Source: Xestospongia bergquistia
Lineage: Eukaryota; Porifera; Demospongiae; Haplosclerida; Petrosiidae
Direction: 5' to 3'
DNA length: 64,000 nucleotides
NCBI GenBank assembly: GCA_963965975.1
Contig: OZ014422.1
Location: 496,001-560,000, forward strand
Part shown: one piece after another, positions 24,757 through 55,299 of the stretch
How the letters are laid out: every line of letters starts with the position of its first letter
Numbering within the stretch: position 1 is the stretch's first letter
Translations under genes and position numbers: made by a program
Notes under the pieces: generated by a model
What the model saw: only the letters and a program-made list of their open reading frames with translations
What the model was told of the DNA's origin: nothing
Database searches by the model: none

Positions 24757-27700
24757 TCAAACGTCCTCTTGGTTCAATGTTATAACTGTAGAAAATAGTG
24801 TTAAGAACTTATCTGTATACTGGAGTTGCTGATCAATCTTAGAGTTCAATGTTATAACTGTAGAAAATAGTGTTAAGAACTTATCTGTATACTGGAGTTG
24901 CTGACCAATCTTAGAGTCCAATGTTATCACTGTAGAAAATAGTGTTAAGAACTTATCTGTATACTGGAGTTGCTGATCAATCTTAGAGTTCAATGTTATA
25001 ACTGTAGAAAATAGTGTTAAGAACTTATCTGTATACTGGAGTTGCTGATCAATCTTAGAGTTCAATGTTATCACTGTAGAAAATAGTGTTAGAACTTATC
25101 TGTATACTGGAGTTGCTGACCAATCTTAGAGTCCAATGTTATCACTGTAGAAAATAATGTTAAGAACTTATCTGTATACTGGAGTTGCTGACCAATCTTA
25201 GAGTCCAATGTTATCACTGTAGAAAATAGTGTTAAGAACTTATCTGTATACTGGAGTTGCTGATCAATCTTAGAGTCCAATGTTATAACTGTAGAAAATA
25301 GTGTTAAGAACTTATCTGTATACTGGAGTTGCTGACCAATCTTAGAGTCCAATGTTATCACTGTAGAAAATAGTGTTAAGAACTTATCTGTATACTGGAG
25401 TTGCTGATCAATCTTAGAGTCCAATGTTATAACTGTAGAAAATAGTGTTAAGAACTTATCTGTATACTGGAGTTGCTGATCAATCTTAGAGTTCAATGTT
25501 ATCACTGTAGAAAATAGTGTTAGAACTTATCTGTATACTGGAGTTGCTGACCAATCTTAGAGTCCAATGTTATCACTGTAGAAAATAGTGTTAAGAACTT
25601 ATCTGTATACTGGAGTTGCTGACCAATCTTAGAGTCCAATGTTATCACTGTAGAAAATAGTGTTAAGAACTTATCTGTATACTGGAGTTGCTGATCAATC
25701 TTAGAGTCCAATGTTATAACTGTAGAAAATAGTGTTAAGAACTTATCTGTATACTGGAGTTGCTGATCAATATTAGAGTTCAATGTTATCACTGTAGAAA
25801 ATAGTGTTAAGAACTTATCTGTATACTGGAGTTGCTGATCAATCTTAAGAGACCAATGTTATAACTGTAGAAAATAGTGTTAAGAACATATCTGTATACT
25901 GGAGTTGATGACCAATCTTAGAGTCCAATGTTATCACTGTAGAAAATAGTGTTAAGAACTTATCTGTATACTGGAGTTGCTGATCAATCTTAGAGTTCAA
26001 TGTTATCACTGTAGAAAATAGTGTTAAGAACTTATCTGTATACTGGAGTTTCTGATCAATCTTAGAGTCCAATGTTATAACTGTAGAAAATAGTGTTAAG
26101 AACTTATCTGTATACTGGAGTTGGTGATCAATCTTAGAGTCCAATGTTATAACTGTAGAAAATAGTGTTAAGAACTTATCTGTATACTGGAGTTGCTGAT
26201 CAATTTTAGAGTTCAATGTTATCACTGTAGAAAATAGTGTTAAGAACTTATCTGTATACTGGAGTTGCTGACCAATCTTAGAGTCCAATGTTATCACTGT
26301 AGAAAATAGTGTTAAGAACTTATCTGTATACTGGAGTTGGTGATCAATCTTAGAGTCCAATGTTATAACTGTAGAAAATAGTGTTAAGAACTTATCTGTA
26401 TACTGGAGTTGGTGATCAATCTTAGAGTCCAATGTTATAACTGTAGAAAATAGTGTTAAGAACTTATCTGTATACTGGAGTTTCTGATCAATCTTAGAGT
26501 CCAATGTTATAACTGTAGAAAATAGTGTTAAGAACTTATCTGTATACTGGAGTTGGTGATCAATCTTAGAGTCCAATGTTATAACTGTAGAAAATAGTGT
26601 TAAGAACTTATCTGTACACTGGAGTTGCTGATCAATCTTAGAGTCCAATGTTATCACTGTAGAAAATAGTGTTAAGAACTTATCTATATACTGGAGTTTC
26701 TGATCAATCTTAGAGTTCAATGTTATCACTGTAGAAAATAGTGTTAAGAACTTATCTGTATACTGGAGTTGCTGACCAATCTTAGAGTCCAATGTTATCA
26801 CTGTAGAAAATAGTGTTAAGAACTTATCTGTATACTGGAGTTGCTGATCAATCTTAGAGTCCAATGTTATAACTGTAGAAAATAGTGTTAAGAACTTATC
26901 TGTATACTGGAGTTGGTGATCAATCTTAGAGTCCAATGTTATAACTGTAGAAAATAGTGTTAAGAACTTATCTGTATACTGGAGTTTCTGATCAATCTTA
27001 GAGTCCAATGTTATAACTGTAGAAAATAGTGTTAAGAACTTATCTGTATACTGGAGTTGGTGATCAATCTTAGAGTCCAATGTTATAACTGTAGAAAATA
27101 GTGTTAAGAACTTATCTGTACACTGGAGTTGCTGATCAATCTTAGAGTCCAATGTTATCACTGTAGAAAATAATGTTAAGAACTTATCTGTATACTGGAG
27201 TTTCTGATCAATCTTAGAGTCCAATGTTATCACTGTAGAAAATAGTGTTAAGAACTTATCTGTATACTGGAGTTGCTGATCAATCTTAGAATCCAATGTT
27301 ATCACTGTAGAAAATAGTGTTAAGAACTTATCTGTATACTAGAGTTGCTGATCAATCTTAGAGTCCAATGTTATCCCTATAGAAAATAGTGTTAAAAACT
27401 TATCTGTATACTGGAGCTCCTGATCAATCTTAAGAGACCAATGTTATCACTGTAGAAAATAGTGTTAAGAACTTATCTGTATACTGGAGTTTCTGATCAA
27501 TCTTAGAGTCCAAAGTTATCACTGTAGAAAATAGTGTTAAGAACTTATCTGTATACTGGAGTTGCTGATCAATCTTAGAATCCAATGTTATCACTGTAGA
27601 AAATACTGTTAAGAACTTATCTGTATACTGGAGTTGCTGATCAATCTTAAGAGTCCAATGTTATCCCTGTAGAAAATAGTGTTAAGAACTTATCTGTATA

Positions 27701-28272
27701 CTGGAGTTTCTGATCAATCTTAGAGTCCAATGTTATAACTGTAGAAAATAGTGTTAAGAACTTATCTGTATACTGGAGTTTCTGATCAATCTTAGAGTCC
27801 AATGTTATAACTGTAGAAAATAGTGTTAAGAACTTATCTGTATACTGGAGTTGCTGATCAATCTTAAGAGACCAATGTTATAACTGTAGAAAATAGTGTT
27901 AAGAACATATCTGTATACTGGAGTTTCTGATCAATCTTAGAGTCCAATGTTATCACTGTAGAAAATAGTGTTAAGAACTTATCTGTATACTGGAGTTGAT
28001 GACCAATCTTAGAGTCCAATGTTATAACTGTAGAAAATAGTGTTAAGAACTTATCTGTATACTGGAGTTCCTGATCAATCTTAAGAGACCAATGTTATCA
28101 CTGTAGAAAATAGTGTTAAAAACTTATCTGTATACTGGAGTTCCTGATCAATCTTAAGAGACCAATGTTATCACTGTAGAAAATACTGTTAAGAACTTAT
28201 CTGTATACTGGGTTTGCTGATCAATCTTAGAGTCCAATGTTATCACTGTAGAAAATAGTGTTAAGAACTTAC
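24757..28272 (-). repeat. 72-bp satellite array, about 49 units
   Basis: Head-to-tail units of 72 bp. On the minus strand each reads as 24 codons resembling ITLDSKIDQQLQYTDKF followed by LTLFSTV, so long stretches are open (up to 486 codons at 25845-27305). Differences between units fall at codon positions that change the residue (D/N, D/G, Q/K/H), and one-base indels break the frame at about 25088, 25519 and 25845 and repeatedly above 27.3 kb. This fits a non-coding satellite better than a repeat protein. Each unit contains TTCTTAACACTATTTTCTACAG-like sequence (branch-point, pyrimidines, AG) resembling an intron 3' end. Confidence 0.9.
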
Positions 28273-28444
28273 AACTTCATGGCCACTATTGTTTTCTTCA
28301 TGATGCTAGAATATGTTAAGAAAATATTAACTATTTAGTAATGAGTGATTGTAAGAATACATGAAATTAACTCACTTCTTCATATACCAAAATAAATATA
28401 GCTAGGAGATGAAATAATGCCCGAAGATTGAGGCTAAAGCTCAT
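28273..28444 (-). CDS. Candidate small secreted peptide gene at the satellite edge
   Basis: Exon 1 (28376-28444) encodes MSFSLNLRALFHLLAIFILV and YEE, a good signal peptide, ending at GTGAGT. Exon 2 (28273-28305) follows a TTCTAG acceptor and encodes HHEENNSGHEV, ending at a GTAAGT donor. That donor's intron sequence runs straight into the satellite. Splicing to the first or last satellite acceptor gives a stop at once, so the product would be only about 34-35 residues. It is unrecognised, and may instead be the 5' end of a longer gene disrupted by the array. Confidence 0.4.
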
Positions 28445-28519
28445 TGTACTTACACAAATAAGCTGTGATATGTTATATGAAAATATCTTGACATACAAAA
28501 TTTATGCTCAATTTAAAAA

Positions 28520-28915
28520 TATGAAGCTGTCTTGAAATCTGTTCAAAATCAGGGGAAACATTAAGCTGTCTTTGTTAAAAATGTAACTAAATCACTTAAA
28601 AATCAGGCCCGATTTATATAATGGGTATCTTTAAAGTCCAGAAAATGAAGCTGTCTTGAAAATTAGAAAATAGACCTAATTAAAATTGTCTTTTTGATGA
28701 ATTGAAAAGCTATGTGTTGCACTTTTAATTAACATTAAGCTGTCTTTAAATGCTTGACTTAAGCTGTCTTTAAATGGTTTTGTTCAATAATTTTCAATGC
28801 TCGAGTTAAACTGTCTTTTAATGCAATGATGTTCAGTTTCAATGCCCGAGTTAAACTGTCTTTTAATGCCCGAACTCAATAATGCTCAGCTGTCTTTAAA
28901 TGCTCAACTTTTTAA
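28520..28915. repeat. Irregular repeats of an AAGCTGTCTTTAAATG motif
   Basis: About ten variants of AAGCTGTCTT(T/G)AAATG at uneven spacing (for example near 28528, 28563, 28648, 28737, 28750, 28807, 28853, 28888). No coding frame. The role is unknown; either a decayed tandem repeat or a cluster of binding sites. Confidence 0.55.
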
Positions 28916-29129
28916 AACTATTATGAAGTTGATTGAATTCAAACAAACCAAATGATATCATCAACTCAAAGAACATGAAACTGATTTGAAAACTTGAGTT
29001 GACAAGATTATAAAGCGACATCAGAAAGCTTTCAAAGCTCTCGAAGCTAATGCACAGCAACAACAGCAGCACAATAGAAGCTAGTCCTCATGTACTACGG
29101 GTACACAGAGGTGTCACCAGCTTCTACAA

Positions 29130-29765
29130 TACATTATATATTAGGACTTCCATCTCCTCATAATGAACTGTATTAGTGCCTAGTTCTGTTATAGATTGTA
29201 GTGGTACAGTTACTGTCACATAGCGTACAGTTACTAAACAAAAAGACAAGGTAACTCACAGTTTTGAAGGAAGACAAGCAAGACAAGACAAGACAAGCAA
29301 CAACAACAACAAAATAAAAAATAAAATACAGAGGTGAATGTAGACATGATACACCCAGAAAAAGCTGGGGAAAAACTAAATGACCCAGAAAAAGCTGGGT
29401 AAACTTAGGTAACCCAGAAAAAGCTGGGGAAAAACTAGATGGGCCACCAAAAACTAGCCTACATGCTCAAAATGTATCAATTATCTAGACCTAAGAAAAC
29501 TAGGAGCACATGATACCTTGTCGATCATGCACTCCTATCAAAAACTAGATGACCCAGTCTACAAAAACTAAGTGGTGGCCCAATCTACAAAAACTAAATG
29601 GCCCAGATACCGTCAGGGTCAAAGCCAAGCTGTGGGCCAGAAATGACTACTGAAGCAAACACACAGTGATAACCCAACTAAGCACAAACAAATCCCTTAG
29701 ATACAGCGGTGTATCAACAAATGGACTTGTAACAGAACATAGGGAGATGGAAGTCTATATTGTCA
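29130..29765. repeat. Possible element with short inverted ends
   Basis: GGACTTCCATCTCC near 29144 is matched in inverse orientation by GGGAGATGGAAGTCT near 29742, with a second weak inverted match (TTCTGTTATAG against CTTGTAACAGAA). This could bound a small inverted-repeat element containing the hairpin repeats. Target-site duplications were not identified. Confidence 0.3.
29330..29610. repeat. Hairpin-forming CCCAGAAAAAGCTGGG repeats
   Basis: CCCAGAAAAAGCTGG occurs three times (from about 29356, 29385 and 29413), each able to fold a 5-bp stem with a 6-nt loop. Degenerate units of AAAAACTAGATGGCCCA-type sequence follow to about 29.6 kb. No protein gene is seen in this stretch. Confidence 0.6.
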
Positions 29766-29989
29766 TGTGCCGTTAACATGCAAGTCTTCACTTTAGTCCA
29801 TCATATGTATGTTGTCCATCATGCAACTACCCAATACATGAGACAGTGTACACTACATACATGAACAGACTTACAAGATTACCACACTATAACATCACCC
29901 AGTAGCAAAATCCTCTCAACAATATAACAACAACATCAATCAACAGAGACAGAGACTACTGACAACAGAGACAGAGATTAATGACAACA

Positions 29990-31000
29990 GTTTGTTATAA
30001 GTATTATTAACCTGTAGAGATAGAAAATAAATAAATTACTAAAAAATTAATTGCATAACAATCTAATTATGCAAGATGCAGCTAATTGTTAAAGATAAAA
30101 AAAACAAATAGTCCTGTTTTAGTAACTCTATGTTATTATCAATCTAATTATAATCAAATATATCTTTGAGATATACACTGTTCTATTGACTATATTATAT
30201 AATGTATAGAGGGAAGGCTCTAGTTTATAACACACATAGATAAGAAAACATTAATAAAATGCAGTTTGGTAGTTTGGTAATGTTCTATTGATAGGCTAGT
30301 AAAAGGCTCTTTTTTAGTAGACAGCAGTTGTTAACTCTATAGATATAATATAAACTATATTTAGTAAATACTTACATTGTCACATCACATGTCTTGATAT
30401 TGAAGATACAACAAGAACTGAGAATTAACCCGTCAAATACAATTTTGCCAAATTTTCCCGCCATATGACGTGTAGGAGTTCAGTTGTAGCCACATTGTAG
30501 GAACATTTTGTGACATTTGTTGAGTAACTGGTGACTGAAGTCAAATGAAAAGAGTGACCATAGAAGTTATTAGTATCCTAAAAGAGTAAAAATAAAATAA
30601 ATATAATACTAAAGAGAGGCATATGTTAAAAGTTGTTGTACTGCAGGAAAGGTCCTAGTTGTTGTGTAGTAGTACCATTTATCATAGTAGATAAAGAACA
30701 TGTACTTACTTGTCTTGATATTCAATAACAGAAGGGTTGGTTGCTAGCACACAGGAGCAGAGGTAAGGTTTGGTAGTATATAGGAGCAGAGGTAAGGTTT
30801 AGCAGCACACAGGAGCAGAGGTAAGGTTTGGTAGCACACAGGAATGAAGGTGTTGTTTAGTAGCTACGGTAGTATTGCCATCCATTAAGGTATAATATGA
30901 GTTATTGGATAAGAAAGAAAACGGCTTTGGTGTCGGAATAGAATTGCTCTGCATCCTAAGGAGTTCTGGTCAGTAAAACGAGACTGAGATATGAGTTTGA
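29990..31000 (-). ncRNA. Possible spliced minus-strand leader exons
   Basis: Minus-strand donors CAA|GTAAGTACATG (about 30711) and CAAT|GTAAGTATTT (about 30375) each follow a similar TCAATATCAAGACA exon end, and an acceptor-like CTACAG|GTTAAT lies near 30013. They could be alternative non-coding first exons of the small gene at 28.4 kb. A 33-36-bp repeat (AGGAGCAGAGGTAAGGTTT, about three copies) lies at 30756-30845. No coding sequence is supported. Confidence 0.25.
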
Positions 31001-31009
31001 TTTTTTTAT

Positions 31010-31930
31010 ACCACGTTTTTCCCGGGTTTTTACTGGGCATGCGCAGTAATGCAAAAGTCTGATTTACATGATTGAGAAACCAGTCTTACCAGTAATTTCA
31101 TTGTTTATAAGAACAACAACAAAAACAATGACATTTTGATAAGCACAATGCATAGAGTTATCAGAGATCAAGCAATTTGATTGGTCAGTAAGGTGGTCAT
31201 TGTGCAACGTTCAGTGTACATACTAGCCAACAACCTCTTCTTTTAAAGAAGAATTAACTACATTAATTTCTTCCCAAATTAAGAAATTATGACACCATTA
31301 AACTTTCATCACAATACAGATCATATTACATTTAATTACATTTTAAAAAATATTTATACATATTGTAGGATGTTCAAGAACTGCTATCAAACTGAGACAG
31401 TGGCTGGACTAAAGCAGTCTCTAGCCGACTTCCATAATATATTACCATATATGAGAACTGAATTGAATGACGATATTTAGAAACTAACTAATAGAGTGTT
31501 TCCACTTTAATTTGTCTACTAGCTAACATCAAATGGTTTTAATATATATCATAATTTTGTAAATAACAATAATAATAGCACTCAATAATGTATAATTATT
31601 ATATTATGTTACATAATTAAAGGAACAAAATAAATAAAATTATAGAAAAAACATTTTATATTCAGCAAAATTAATTCATACAATATAATAATTAATAATA
31701 ATAATAATTAAATACATGTACATGTTATAATATAATACAACATAATTAATTACATGTACATGTAATTAAATTGATCATTTCTATAAATTACAAATTCAAG
31801 AACAAAATGAGGTGATGTCATAATGATGTAATACATAACAACAAATGTACTATAAACTCATTAACCTGTGTGAAAAGTGATGTGAGGGTGTCAAGAAGGA
31901 ATAAGAAGTGTTAGCGAGAGGATATGTAAG
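31010..31930. other. Intergenic, no supported gene
   Basis: AT-rich, with an unspliced 63-codon frame at 31289-31480 that matches nothing I know. The 3' end of Epac lies at the right edge. Confidence 0.4.
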
Positions 31931-31934
31931 CGTG

Positions 31935-39169
<7,235 letters not shown>

Positions 39170-39335
39170 CGTCGCTCTCTTCCTTCCCTTAGAAACAGTA
39201 AAACTGAACAGTGTGTGTGACAATTCCTGGCATTAATAGAAGGAAGGTGGGGCTGGAGGGCGTGGCTCGTCAATATTATGAAGTTTAGCTCTGTAAAACT
39301 CGAAATCCACCCCAAAAAACTCAGTGAACTGACCA
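39170..39335. promoter_or_regulatory. Divergent Epac/SNX14 promoter
   Basis: 166 bp between the two start codons. It contains GGCGTGGCT and GGTGGGGCTGG CACCC-type elements, and no TATA box. Confidence 0.45.
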
Positions 39336-44674
<5,339 letters not shown>

Positions 44675-44828
44675 AAATTATGTTAAAAATAAATTATATT
44701 ATTTTATTTTTATTCGAAATATCTTCTTATACTATATATTATATCAATAATAATGATGTGACATGTTCTCTGTTTATGACCTAGATAATAGTAAAAAAAT
44801 TTGATGATAACAGCAAAACCTGTATTAC

Positions 44829-46722
44829 TTACTGGTCTGGTGAGGATTGCTGTGGTGATTCATAAGGTTGTGGCACCTCACAGAACCGTGGTAACTGATA
44901 ACTATCAACTAATGAAGAGTCAGTTTCTCTTGTTAAAGTAGTCAAGTTCTGTTTGTTAGGAGATGCACTATAAGCTATATTAGATTTGAGGGATATGCTG
45001 TTTAAGTGGTGAGGAGCAACGATACCATAGGAGAAATTCCTTTTAATCTCAACACACACATCATAAGAATAGGAGGCTCCGAATATATCCTCTCTATTAA
45101 TATCAGCATGTGTATGACCATTAGCTATGTCTCTTGCTGGTTCAGTGGGTGTGGCTTCATCTGGTGTTTTTTGTCTTTTTGCTTTGATGACTACAATGAC
45201 CAGTATTATGACAACAATAGTTATAAGAATAAAAATGACTCCACCCACTGATAACGAAATGATTATGATCAATAAGTTATTCCCACTTGAAGTGGATGTC
45301 TCTATATCTAATGTGGAGGACATCAGAGGTGTTTGAATTGCTATAGTTGATAATAATCTTGACGTGGTGCTTAAACTTGTGTCTGAAAAAGAAATAATAA
45401 AAATTAATAATTACATCATGATATTTACATAACATACTAAACACCATTGTGATAAGTGGGAAATCATTCTCACTAGCAGTGGTCAAGCCAGCTATACTGG
45501 TTGGAACAGGTTCAGATATTCTACTGATAGCAAGATTATTAGGTCCATTATATTGTTGATAAAATACTATGAGATCACTATTATTTTTTTCAGGCTGAAA
45601 AACACCTAGGAAGTCACCATATTGAACATAGACAGGAGGGTTAGGATAATAATTGTAAATGTTCATTCCTTTTGAAGCACCATTTGAAATCAAGGTGGTA
45701 GAATGTACTTGTGCATATCTTCCTTTTCCCAATGGTCTCCAAACTAACAGCTGTGGTCTCTTGTTATGTTCTTCTCCTGTCATTCTCTTTGCTCCCACTG
45801 TCCATTTGGTAACAAAACCATTACATGTAAATCTTATGTTTGGAAACAATCTCAATTCATTATCTCTTGATGTTAGTTTTGTAACAAAATTTGCTATAGT
45901 TTTGATATCATTTAAACTCGGAAAATTTTCCAAACACTGCATCTTTGTATCTACATGTAGAGAACAATAAATCATTCATTATAATTATTTTCCTGTCCAT
46001 TTATTCATCTATCTGTCCATCCATTCATTTTACTCACTGATTACTGGTCTCAACATCAGTATTTGGTTTTCAAATGATTTCACCATTGAACTCTGAATAT
46101 TGAATGATGTTGTCTTTGGTAAGTTTTCTGGTATATCTAATACATAAGTAGTTGTTACATTATCAGTTGATGAAATATAATAGGCCATCTGTAAACTGCT
46201 ACTACTAGAGGGTTGATAGATTCCAATAACATCATCCTTCTCAAATGTAATAGAATTATTGAAAATATAATAATAATAGCCTTTAGGTGAGAAGTTAGTT
46301 GGTGTAAGACGAATCTCTTGACTCGATACAAGACCAAATACACCACCTTTATTTTTTCTCCATATTTGGAGTTCAGGATATTTGTCTCTAAAAGCTTTGA
46401 TTCGTCCAGTTACATAAACACCTCTGATCTTTGCATTACAAGTAAACTTCATATCAGGAACTAGTAATATCTCACTGCCAAGTAAGTTTACAGTGTAGTC
46501 AAGAGATTTATTAGTTGAAAAACCTAGACCAGCTTTGGTAGCAAGACTCTCAAATTCCATAAAACCTTGAGTACATTGTAGAGTTGAGTGAGCTGCAGAG
46601 GTGTATATATATATATGCTAAAAAGTAGTGATAGACTGCATACCTATGACCAGCTTCAGTTGTATTGTTACAAAATACAACAATACAGGATAATAAATCA
46701 AACTACGAAGAAATGATGACAT
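44829..46722 (-). CDS. Diverged single-copy member of the tandem receptor family
   Basis: Four exons: 46644-46722, 46038-46592, 45438-45950, 44829-45382. They sum to 1701 nt, 566 residues. Same plan as the array at 1-10 kb: signal peptide exon ending in phase 1, then CTQGFMEFESLATKA (compare CTEGFMDYELLQHKA), two extracellular domains (FTCNAKIRGVYVTGR, PELQIWRKNKGG; FTCNGFVTKWTVGAKR, PQLLVWRPLGKGRY, VYVQYGDFLGVFQP), a Ser/Thr stalk, a membrane helix (LLIIIISLSVGGVIFILITI region) and a tyrosine tail (SYSYDVCV, FSYGIVAP, DSYQLP, PYESP). The tail is longer and none of its tyrosines is a strict ITIM. A GTAAGT donor overlaps the stop; using it would add one residue. Convergent with SNX14. Confidence 0.85.
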
Positions 46723-47230
46723 CACTTTATTGAACAAGATCAAAACGAGCTGGCTACTACTACACTGAGTTATATAACAAAGTGTTACTGCAATTGTTTG
46801 GCTTCAGTCCTAACCACACCTGAGACAGTCGTGTACCATTGCCAGCTATCTTAGGTTTTCATTGTCTCATTAGATACAACACATCATTAGCATTTCCATA
46901 TATGGAATGGGTATAGTTGTAAATAATGAGAAGGTTATAGCGAAGAGTGGGTTGATTAGAACATACATTCACACATGTTGCATTAGAATAAACTATCCTT
47001 TTTTGTCCACATGTTATCAATTATTATGACATATTCAAATGATAGTAGAGTTTATATAATGCCTTTACTAGGTAATATAAACTACTCTACTTCAATATTA
47101 CTAAGTGTGGTCTTTCTTCTGCAAATCTAATCACAGATACATATCCAATATATGATAATAATTTTGTGAATTTGCTAAAAAGACGTTAGTTTCTACAAGA
47201 TATACAAAAATATCTTGCACAGTACAAAAA
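46723..47230. other. Intergenic between receptor and KATNIP
   Basis: AT-rich DNA upstream of the single-copy receptor, with a CACACCTGAG element; no gene seen. Confidence 0.4.
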
Positions 47231-47235
47231 TATTA

Positions 47236-53203
<5,968 letters not shown>

Positions 53204-53362
53204 AATTACTTGGGCTGGTGGTCTCTTAGCTACCAAACAAATAACTAAATCTCCTCCTCTCACACGTGGTTTAACGTTTACGGAAATACACGGAAACGTT
53301 CTGAAATTTGTATAGAAAGACAATGAGTGAAAAAAATGGCAATTCCGTATACTTTCAATAAC
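53204..53362. promoter_or_regulatory. Divergent KATNIP/DNAJC11 promoter, weak X-box-like site
   Basis: 159 bp between start codons. GTCTCTTAGCTAC near 53220 has the layout of an RFX X-box (half-site, 1-nt spacer, half-site) but departs from RGYAAC in both halves. TATA not seen. Confidence 0.35.
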
Positions 53363-55116
53363 ATGGCTGAAGAAGCAGATGAATTTGAGAGGGAGCTCTC
53401 GAGTGAAGAGCAAAGTGAATATTACGCTCTACTGAATGTACCAAGAAGTGCTTCATCTGATGAGATACGTGCTGCCTATCGAAGGGTATGTCGAATCTAT
53501 CACCCAGACAGGTAAACATACAACTCATATGTACTCCACCTGTAGTTCTAGATCAACAGCCACACCCCTCATAAACTTTGTCATTTCCTACTGGTAGATA
53601 CCAAGATGAAAAGAAACAAGAAGTTGCTAGCCAATTTTTCAAGCGAGTACATGAAGCATACGAGGTATTAAATGATCCTCGTCTCAGAGCTGTGTACGAC
53701 TTACGTGGGAAGAAAGGGGTTAACGATGATCGTGCTATTATAGAAAGAACAATATTACCTACAGAACTATTAGAAGAGTATGAGAAACTAAAGGCCCTTT
53801 TTGAAGAACGGACGTACATCCAAGAAGTCAACCCACGTGGTTTGTTCCACTTAAATATTGATGCTACTCCCCTCATTATGGGATCTGAGGGAGGAGGAGA
53901 GAAGCTATCAGTTAAGAAAGTTTATGCTCAACAGTCAGTTGATGCTCAAATGACAAAGAATTTGGGATTAAATATCATAGGATCAGCCTTTAGTACTCAT
54001 CATGTGTTATTTACTGGTATACAATGTAGTGTGAGACAACAATTAGAAAACCAAAACTGGATCAAGTATACAGCTCTTGCTGGGCCCTTTCCATCACTGG
54101 GTGTGGACTTTTATCGGAACATAAGTAGTAGTATGTACATAACAAGTGAAAATGTCCTCCAGTGGACTCCGCATGGTTTGGGTATCTCTTTAAATGGACG
54201 ACTGGCTCGTAAATTGGACAATCAAACAACAGCTGTATTTCATGTAAAAGAGTCTGGCAATGCAGTAGGTGTGGTCATTACGAGACAGCTTAAAGAAAAA
54301 TGGAATATGTCGGGAGAAGTCCAAGTTGGATATCAAACATCTCACATCCAAATATCTTCAAAATTCCAACCCAGGCAAGGTTACATAGGAAGTTGTGCTG
54401 TTCGTTTGAGTACTATGGGGCCTTCTTTGACATATGGAGTTGATCATACACTAGATAAACTAACTCAAGTGGGTGCTCGAGTGTTAATCTCATCAAAAAA
54501 TGGAGTGGAACTGCGCTTAAGATTTATACGAGCTTCCATGAATTATGTCATGAAGATTCAGTTGTCACCTTTCATTTATTTACCAGCTGTACTATATGCC
54601 AGTATTATTCCTGTAGCACTATATGGCTGTATAAAGGCCTTTGCATTAGGACCACTTTTACATCAACAAAGACTTAAAGAAATGGAAGAGAAACGAAAAG
54701 AGAGAGAGAAAGAAATGAAAGAAAGGAAACGAGAAGCTGAGGCTGCTATCGAGTTGATGGAAGAAACAGTACAACGTATTATATCTACAGAACAAGCCAG
54801 ACATGGATTAATTATTTTAGAGGCGTGGTACGGTTGCTTATTTTCCACTCAGACAAATGTTGATCCATTATCTCCAGCTAAAGTTATAGATGTTTGTATT
54901 CCTCTACAGTGTCTTGTCTTAGACTCTAAACTAGTATTGAGAGAAACCTCCAAAAGTATGGTTCCCGGATTTTATGATCCTTGTATTGGAGAGAAAAAAC
55001 ATTTACGAGTAAAATATAAGTTTCGTGGAGCAATTCATGAAGTTACAGTAGATAATTCAGAAGCACTGTACATTCCTCGACAATCTCACAAGTTGTCCAT
55101 CCATCAGGAGTTATAA
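53363..55116 (+). CDS. DNAJC11: DNAJC11, mitochondrial J-domain protein
   Basis: Two exons, 53363-53511 and 53598-55116, 555 residues, close to the usual length of about 560. The J domain occupies residues 18-85 ([23 protein letters not shown] at 47-49, [19 protein letters not shown]). A beta-rich middle follows, then a hydrophobic segment near 325-365 ([20 protein letters not shown]), a charged helix ([20 protein letters not shown]) and the C-terminal DUF3395 region. DNAJC11 associates with MICOS and SAM at the mitochondrial membranes to support cristae (family knowledge). I chose MAEEADEFE as start; an upstream in-frame ATG would add twelve residues. Confidence 0.95.
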
Positions 55117-55299
55117 AATATAGTGTATTATTTATTAATAGATTTGTTTTTGAAGTTATCATGTGTCAACTTATCTTTGTAATAAAACCTATAATAAAAC
55201 TCTTTTCAGTCATATAATTAATGAGATTCATAGCGGTACACAGCGCGCCCCACAAGAGACTGAAGACAAAATCGTAAGTACATATAAAAGGAAACCAAA

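Noticed and set aside
25845..27305. 486-codon open frame of 24-residue repeats as a repeat protein
   Set aside because: Unit differences are mostly residue-changing, one-base indels break the frame repeatedly outside this stretch, and no start or splice context supports translation.
31289..31480. 63-codon unspliced frame as a gene
   Set aside because: No homology, no splice or promoter context, AT-rich surroundings.
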